Source of the DNA: JACDAN01 sp035707105
GTDB lineage: Bacteria > Actinomycetota > Thermoleophilia > Gaiellales > Gaiellaceae
Length of the DNA: 16,945 nucleotides
Assembly (NCBI GenBank): GCA_035707105.1
Contig: DASSUI010000019.1
Span: 1-16,945, forward strand
Direction of reading: 5' to 3'
The notes under the pieces were generated by a model. That model had not been told where the DNA came from. It made no database searches and saw only the letters and a list, made by a program, of their open reading frames with translations. Positions 12,797-16,945 of the stretch are shown here, piece after piece; position 1 is the first letter of the stretch, and each line of letters starts with the position of its first letter. Made by a program: the position numbers and the translations under genes.

Positions 12797-15574
12797 CTAC
12801 GTCCCTGCGGGCGCGGGAAGCGCCATCGGGCGGTCGCCGCGCCTCTCGAAGAGCTTGCCGAGCTCAGCGGCGGCCAGGAAGGCCAGCGGGCCGAGCAGGC
12901 AGATCCCCCACTGGGCGCTGGTCAGCGGCACCGTGTCGAAGATCCGCTGCAGCGGCGACAGCGCCGTGACGAGGAACGTGAGCACCAGCGCCGCCCCGAT
13001 CAGCTGCACGAAGCGGCGGTTCGCGATCGTGTAGCGCGTGAAGATGCTCTCGGTCGGCTCGCGGGCCTCGAGGGCGGCCACGATGTGCATCAGCGAGAGC
13101 GTCGTCAGGCCCATCGTCGTCGCGATCGCCAGGTTGTCGTAGCGAGCCTCGCCCCACGCGACGACGACGAGGGTGAGCGCTGCCATGAGCACGCTCGCGA
13201 CGCCGAGGCGGATGCCGAGGGCCCGGTCGATGACGGGCGCGCTTGCGTCTCTCGGCCTGCGTCGCATCAACCCGGGAGCGGGCGCGTCGAAGCCGAGGCC
13301 GATCGCCAGGAGCACGTCGACGGCGAAGTTCACCCAGAGGATCTGCAGCGGCGTCAGCGGCGTTCCGCCGGCAATGTCGAAGATCGCGGCGCCGAGGAAC
13401 GTCAGGATGAACCCGCCCAGCATGATCATCTGGACGCGGATGTACTTCATGAGGTTGTCGTAGATCCCACGGCCGCCCTCGACGGCGGTCACGATCGTGG
13501 CGAAGTTGTCGTCGGTCAGGATCATGTCGCCGGCTTCCTTGGTCACCTCGGTGCCCGTGATCCCCATCGCGACGCCGATGTCGGCCCGCTTCAGCGCAGG
13601 CGCGTCGTTGACGCCGTCGCCCGTCATCGCGACGACGTTGCCCTTCTTCTTGAGGGTGTCGACGAGTCGGACCTTGTCCTCCGGCGCGACGCGCGCGACG
13701 ACGCCGATCTCGCCGACCTGCCCGTCGAGCTCCTCGTCGCTGAGCGCGGCGAACTCGGTTCCGGACATCGCCCGTCCTTCGATCCCGAGCTGGCCGGCGA
13801 TGGCGGCGGCCGTGGTCGCGTGGTCGCCCGTGATCATCCGGACGCGGATCCCGGCCTCCTTGCAGTGCGCGATCGCGTCCTTCGCCTCCTTCCGCGGGGG
13901 ATCGACGATCGCGACGAGCGCGAGGAGGGTCAATCCCTGCACCTGGTCGAGCAGCGTGCCCGACGGGTCGAACTCGCCCGTGTCGATGTCGCGGGACGCG
14001 ACGGCCAGGACGCGAAGCCCCTCGCCTGCGAGCCGGTCGTTCTCCGCGAGGACGCGGTCGCGTCCCGCGTCCACCGGCGCCGACGAGCCGTCCGCGTCGC
14101 GGATCGTGCTCGAGCGGGCCAGGATCACGTCCGGCGCTCCCTTGACGAAGCAGCGCACGACCTTCCGGCCGTCCGCCTCCATCTCGTGGAACGTCGCCAT
14201 GAACTTGTACTCCGAGTCGAACGGCACCTCGCCCACCCGCGGGTATGCGCGGCGCGTCTCGTCCACGTCGATTCCGCCCTTCGCGGCGAGCACGACGAGC
14301 GCGGCCTCGGTCGGGTCCCCGACGATCTCGCCGTCGTGGACCGAGGCGTCGTTCGCAAGGGCCATGGGCAGGAGGAACGGCTCGAGGTCGGTGTCCGTCT
14401 CGCCGGCGGTGCGGAGGATCTTGCCGGTCGTCGAGTAGCCCTGGCCGTCGATCGAGTAGCGCCGGCCTGCGATCACCAGCTGGCGCGCGGTCATCTGGTT
14501 GAGCGTGAGCGTGCCCGTCTTGTCGGAGCAGATCGCCGAGGTCGAGCCCAGCGTCTCGACCGACCGCAGCCGCTTGATGATCGCGCCCTTCGCGGCCAGC
14601 GCCTGCGTGCCGAGCGAGAGCATCGTCGTGACGACCGCGGGAAGCCCGGTCGGGATAGCCGCGACTGCGAGGCTGATCCCGACAAGGAAGAGCTCGTCGA
14701 AGTCGTCGCCGCGGATGAGGCCGATGACGATCACGGCTACCAGCGCGATCCCAGCCATGATCGTGATCAGGACGGTCAGCTGGTCGAGCTGGCGTGTCAG
14801 CGGCGTCTTCTCCTGCTGGACGTGCCCGAGCATCCCGGAGATGTGGCCGACCTCGGTCTCCATGCCGGTCGCGGTCACGACCATCTCGCCTCGGCCCCGC
14901 GTCACGGTGGAGTTCATGTACGCCATGTCGACCCGGTCGCCGAGCGGCACGTCGTCGCCCTCGACGGGGTCGACGGACTTGCCGACGGGCGTGCTCTCGC
15001 CGGTCAGCGCCGCCTCTTCGATCTCGAGCGTCGCGGCGACGAGCAGGCGGCCGTCCGCCGGGATCTTGTCGCCGGCTTCGAAGGAGACGACGTCTCCGGG
15101 AACGAGCTCCTCGGCCGGCACGTCGATCGCATCGCCGCCGCGGTGGGCGTGCGCTTTGATGACGAGCATCTTCTGGAGCGCAGCGACGCTCTCCGCCGCC
15201 TTGCCCTCCTGGTTGAGGCCGAGGACAGCGTTCAGGACGGTCAGGCCGATGATGGCGATGCCGGTGCTGAACTCCTGGAGCGCGAACATGCTGACGATCG
15301 CGGCGCCGAGCAGCACGAGCTGCATCAGGTCGCGGTACTGTCGCAGGAACGCGCGCCAGCCCGGCTCCTTCTTCGCCTCGGCGAGCCTGTTCGTGCCGTA
15401 CCGCTCACGCCGGCGCTCGACCTCTGCGGTGTCGAGCCCGCGCTTCGGATCGACGTCTAGGCGCGCGCACGCGTCCGCTGCCGTCAGCCCATACCAGACC
15501 GGCGCCTCGGTCGCCATTCCCGTTGCAGGCGCCGCGTCGCCGGGTACATCCAACCTGCTCGTCAGCTCAGCCAT
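12797..15574 (-). CDS. P2-like cation-transporting P-type ATPase with altered ion site
   Basis: 925 residues with complete P-type machinery: an N-terminal cation-ATPase domain (about 27-95), actuator TGES (191-194), phosphorylation motif DKTGT with Asp351, nucleotide-domain KGAP (478-481) and hinge TGDGVND (651-657), plus about ten membrane helices including six after the P domain. Overall it most resembles Ca2+/Na+-type P2 pumps. The ion-binding helices differ: M4 reads IPTGLP, with Thr309 where SERCA has Glu309; in M5, Met716 and Leu719 replace Asn768 and Glu771; in M6, Asn749 and Asp753 are kept but Val752 replaces Thr799. The pump should hydrolyse ATP, but its ion is uncertain and two-site Ca2+ transport is unlikely. 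AGGAGGG lies before the ATG. A 47-residue single-helix gene ends 19 bp upstream, and the amidotransferase gene begins 2 bp downstream. Confidence 0.93.
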   Translation of the reverse strand: MAELTSRLDVPGDAAPATGMATEAPVWYGLTAADACARLDVDPKRGLDTAEVERRRERYGTNRLAEAKKEPGWRAFLRQYRDLMQLVLLGAAIVSMFALQEFSTGIAIIGLTVLNAVLGLNQEGKAAESVAALQKMLVIKAHAHRGGDAIDVPAEELVPGDVVSFEAGDKIPADGRLLVAATLEIEEAALTGESTPVGKSVDPVEGDDVPLGDRVDMAYMNSTVTRGRGEMVVTATGMETEVGHISGMLGHVQQEKTPLTRQLDQLTVLITIMAGIALVAVIVIGLIRGDDFDELFLVGISLAVAAIPTGLPAVVTTMLSLGTQALAAKGAIIKRLRSVETLGSTSAICSDKTGTLTLNQMTARQLVIAGRRYSIDGQGYSTTGKILRTAGETDTDLEPFLLPMALANDASVHDGEIVGDPTEAALVVLAAKGGIDVDETRRAYPRVGEVPFDSEYKFMATFHEMEADGRKVVRCFVKGAPDVILARSSTIRDADGSSAPVDAGRDRVLAENDRLAGEGLRVLAVASRDIDTGEFDPSGTLLDQVQGLTLLALVAIVDPPRKEAKDAIAHCKEAGIRVRMITGDHATTAAAIAGQLGIEGRAMSGTEFAALSDEELDGQVGEIGVVARVAPEDKVRLVDTLKKKGNVVAMTGDGVNDAPALKRADIGVAMGITGTEVTKEAGDMILTDDNFATIVTAVEGGRGIYDNLMKYIRVQMIMLGGFILTFLGAAIFDIAGGTPLTPLQILWVNFAVDVLLAIGLGFDAPAPGLMRRRPRDASAPVIDRALGIRLGVASVLMAALTLVVVAWGEARYDNLAIATTMGLTTLSLMHIVAALEAREPTESIFTRYTIANRRFVQLIGAALVLTFLVTALSPLQRIFDTVPLTSAQWGICLLGPLAFLAAAELGKLFERRGDRPMALPAPAGT

Positions 15575-15593
15575 CGGGAGCCCTCCTCGGCCA

Positions 15594-15737
15594 TCAGGTC
15601 ACCAGGGCGACCGGGGTCGAGCGAAGCGCTCCGACCTCGTCGCCGCGTTTGTGCTGGTCGCCGCGCGCGTACACGATCAGACCGATCACGACGAGCGCGA
15701 GCGCGATTGCGATCACCCACCGAACGCCGTCAGGCAT
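15594..15737 (-). CDS. Small single-helix membrane protein (47 residues)
   Basis: I translated this small gene by eye: it begins MPDGVRWVIAIALALVVIG and ends with a charged tail (ARGDQHKRGDEVGALRS). One strong membrane helix spans about residues 7-23, with a short N-terminus and a basic-acidic tail of about 24 residues, probably cytoplasmic. AGGAGG lies only 5 bases before the ATG and directly follows the TGA of the permease gene 12 bp upstream; its own stop is 19 bp before the ATPase start. The tight fit and strong ribosome site support a real gene. I recognise no family. A small subunit or regulator of the ATPase or permease, in the manner of KdpF or other micropeptides, is an inference from position only. 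Confidence 0.68.
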   Translation of the reverse strand: MPDGVRWVIAIALALVVIGLIVYARGDQHKRGDEVGALRSTPVALVT

Positions 15738-15742
15738 CTCGT

Positions 15743-15748
15743 CCTCCT
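15743..15748 (-). promoter_or_regulatory. Strong Shine-Dalgarno for the 47-residue gene
   Basis: On the minus strand GAGAGGAGGACGAG precedes the ATG, with AGGAGG 5 bases from it and one base after the permease stop codon. A site this good in a 12-base gap is the main evidence that the small gene is translated. Confidence 0.6.
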
Positions 15749-15749
15749 C

Positions 15750-16945
15750 TCATGACACGGCCGCTCCGACGCCGAGGACAATCACCGTGAGCACCGCGAG
15801 GGCCAGGAGGAGCGGCCACACCCAGCGCAGGTACCGGTCGTAGGGCACACGGGCGATCGCGAGACCGCCCATCACGACGGCCGAGGTCGGGATGAAGAGG
15901 TTCATCAGCCCCGACGCGCTCTGGTAGGCGGTGACGACGAGCTCCTCCGGGACGTCCACGAAGGTCGCGAGCGGCGCCATGATCGGCATTGCCACCGTCG
16001 CCAGCCCCGAGGACGACGGGATCAGGAACGAAAGCGGCAGGAAGAGCAGGAACATCACGACCGCGAAGCCGGTGGCGCCGACGTCGTCGAGCGCGAGCTC
16101 GGCCCAATGCAGGACGGTGTCCGTGATCTGGCCGTTGTTCATGATTACGGTGATCCCGCGGGCGATGCCGATGATCAGCGCCACGCCGAGCAGGTCGCGC
16201 GCGCCGTCCACGAAGGTCTCCGCGATCAGCGTCTCGCCCATGCGCGCGATCAGCCCGATCACGACGGAGGCGAGGAGGAACAACGCCGTCATCTCGGGGA
16301 ACCACCACCACAGCGTCGGCAGCCCAACGCCGAGGTCCTCCCACGGGATAACCCCGTACATCATCAGGCCGAACGACAGCGCGAATACCGCCAGGACGAC
16401 CTTGTGCGTCCATGTCAGCTCGACCGCGCCGCCCTGCTCCTCGGCGCGGAAGCGCGCCTCGTTCTCCTCCCTCATGTCGAAGACGACCGAGCGGGACGGA
16501 TCGTTCCTCACGCGATCGGCGTAGCGCAGGACGAAGACGATCCCGACCGCGAGGCCGACGACCAGGATGACGAGCCGCCCGACGAGCCCGTCGCTGATCG
16601 AGACGCCCGCGAACTCGGACGCGATGCCGGTCGCGAACGGGTTGATCGTCGATCCGAGCGTCCCGATCCCGCAACCGAGAAGGACGACGGCCGCACCGGT
16701 GAGGGCGTCGTAGCCGGCCGCGATCAGGACCGTGATGACGAGCGCGTAGAACGCCAGGCTCTCCTCGGCCATCCCGTACGTCGTGCCGCCGAGGGCGAAC
16801 ACGGACATGAGGGCAGGGATCATCCAGCGCTCCCTGCCGCGGAGCCTCTGGACGAGCGACCCGATGCCGGCCTGGATCGCCCCCGTCTTCATCGTCACGC
16901 CGAGAAACCCGCCGATCACGATGATGAAGAGAGCCACGTCGATCG
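15750..16945 (-). CDS. YfcC-type (C4-dicarboxylate/amino acid) permease, N-terminus outside window
   Basis: About 397 residues of an integral membrane protein with 10 or more helices; the frame is open to the window edge (…IDVALFIIVIGGFLGVTMKTG), so the N-terminal part, perhaps 80-100 residues, is missing. The apparent GTG start at 16937 is inside the protein. Recognised features of the YfcC/DcuC-like family are FALGGTTYGMAEESLAFY, the re-entrant CGIGTLGSTINPFATGIASE, and in the second half GITVIMNNGQITDTVLHW and LIPSSSGLATVAMPIM followed by ASGLMNLFIPTSAVVMGGLA. Two similar halves with Ser/Thr-Pro hairpins fit the ion-transporter fold of this group. The likely substrate is a dicarboxylate or basic amino acid, not resolvable here. 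Its stop is 12 bp before the small single-helix gene, which leads into the ATPase, suggesting one transcript. Confidence 0.88.
   Translation of the reverse strand, partial: IDVALFIIVIGGFLGVTMKTGAIQAGIGSLVQRLRGRERWMIPALMSVFALGGTTYGMAEESLAFYALVITVLIAAGYDALTGAAVVLLGCGIGTLGSTINPFATGIASEFAGVSISDGLVGRLVILVVGLAVGIVFVLRYADRVRNDPSRSVVFDMREENEARFRAEEQGGAVELTWTHKVVLAVFALSFGLMMYGVIPWEDLGVGLPTLWWWFPEMTALFLLASVVIGLIARMGETLIAETFVDGARDLLGVALIIGIARGITVIMNNGQITDTVLHWAELALDDVGATGFAVVMFLLFLPLSFLIPSSSGLATVAMPIMAPLATFVDVPEELVVTAYQSASGLMNLFIPTSAVVMGGLAIARVPYDRYLRWVWPLLLALAVLTVIVLGVGAAVS

Noticed and set aside
13085..15460. 791-codon open frame on the + strand opposite the P-type ATPase
   Set aside because: Its translation is low-complexity Arg/Asp/Val/His-rich with no domain, as expected from GC-biased third positions of the gene on the other strand.
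1..16945. Mobile element, phage island, CRISPR or RNA genes
   Set aside because: No transposase, integrase, terminal repeats, spaced direct repeats or tRNA/rRNA-like sequence was seen; composition looks even throughout.

Overview
The window is GC-rich (about 70% by eye, not counted) and densely packed with genes. It has short or overlapping gene junctions, several GTG starts and codons dominated by GAG, CTC, GTC, GCG and CGC. Together with actinobacterial-type families (MMPL transporter, DHA2 exporter with a soluble C-terminal insertion, class II amidotransferase, Cys-rich aryl-CoA-ligase tail), this suggests an actinobacterium, perhaps of the Thermoleophilia. That placement is an inference. 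I see no rRNA, tRNA, CRISPR array, insertion sequence, phage gene or integrase, and no stretch over 300 bases lacks a gene.

Positions 1-2287 (+): the 3' end of a phenylacetate-CoA-ligase-like adenylating enzyme overlaps (ATGA) a stand-alone MetE-type zinc methyltransferase core, followed by a glutathione S-transferase-fold protein. This looks like one operon. An activating ligase, a thiol-alkylating zinc enzyme and a GST suggest a catabolic or detoxifying pathway whose substrate cannot be read from the sequence.

Positions 2284-6481: two divergent arms meet at an 82-bp intergenic region carrying an inverted repeat, TACAA-N8-TTGTA. Leftward run an MMPL transporter, a DUF302 protein and a one-domain rhodanese, tightly coupled, then a four-helix membrane protein after 98 bp. 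Rightward run an ArsR-type repressor with a CxxxC pair and a thioredoxin. I read this as one ArsR-controlled thiol/sulfur or envelope-stress module. It is the best candidate here for an uncharacterised system.

Positions 6478-7741: an isocitrate lyase/PEP mutase superfamily enzyme (-) and an SRPBCC protein (+) diverge across about 31 bp. Both converge head-on with their outer neighbours with no spacer.

Positions 7736-16945 (-): in transcription order, a YfcC-type permease cut by the window edge, a 47-residue single-helix protein, a P2-like P-type ATPase lacking most Ca2+-ligand residues, a class II glutamine amidotransferase, a two-HKD phospholipase D family protein, then an APC permease coupled by ATGA to a DHA2-type MFS exporter. 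Most junctions are under 25 bp or overlap. Only the 64-bp gap between the PLD and APC genes, which holds inverted repeats, looks like a possible unit boundary.
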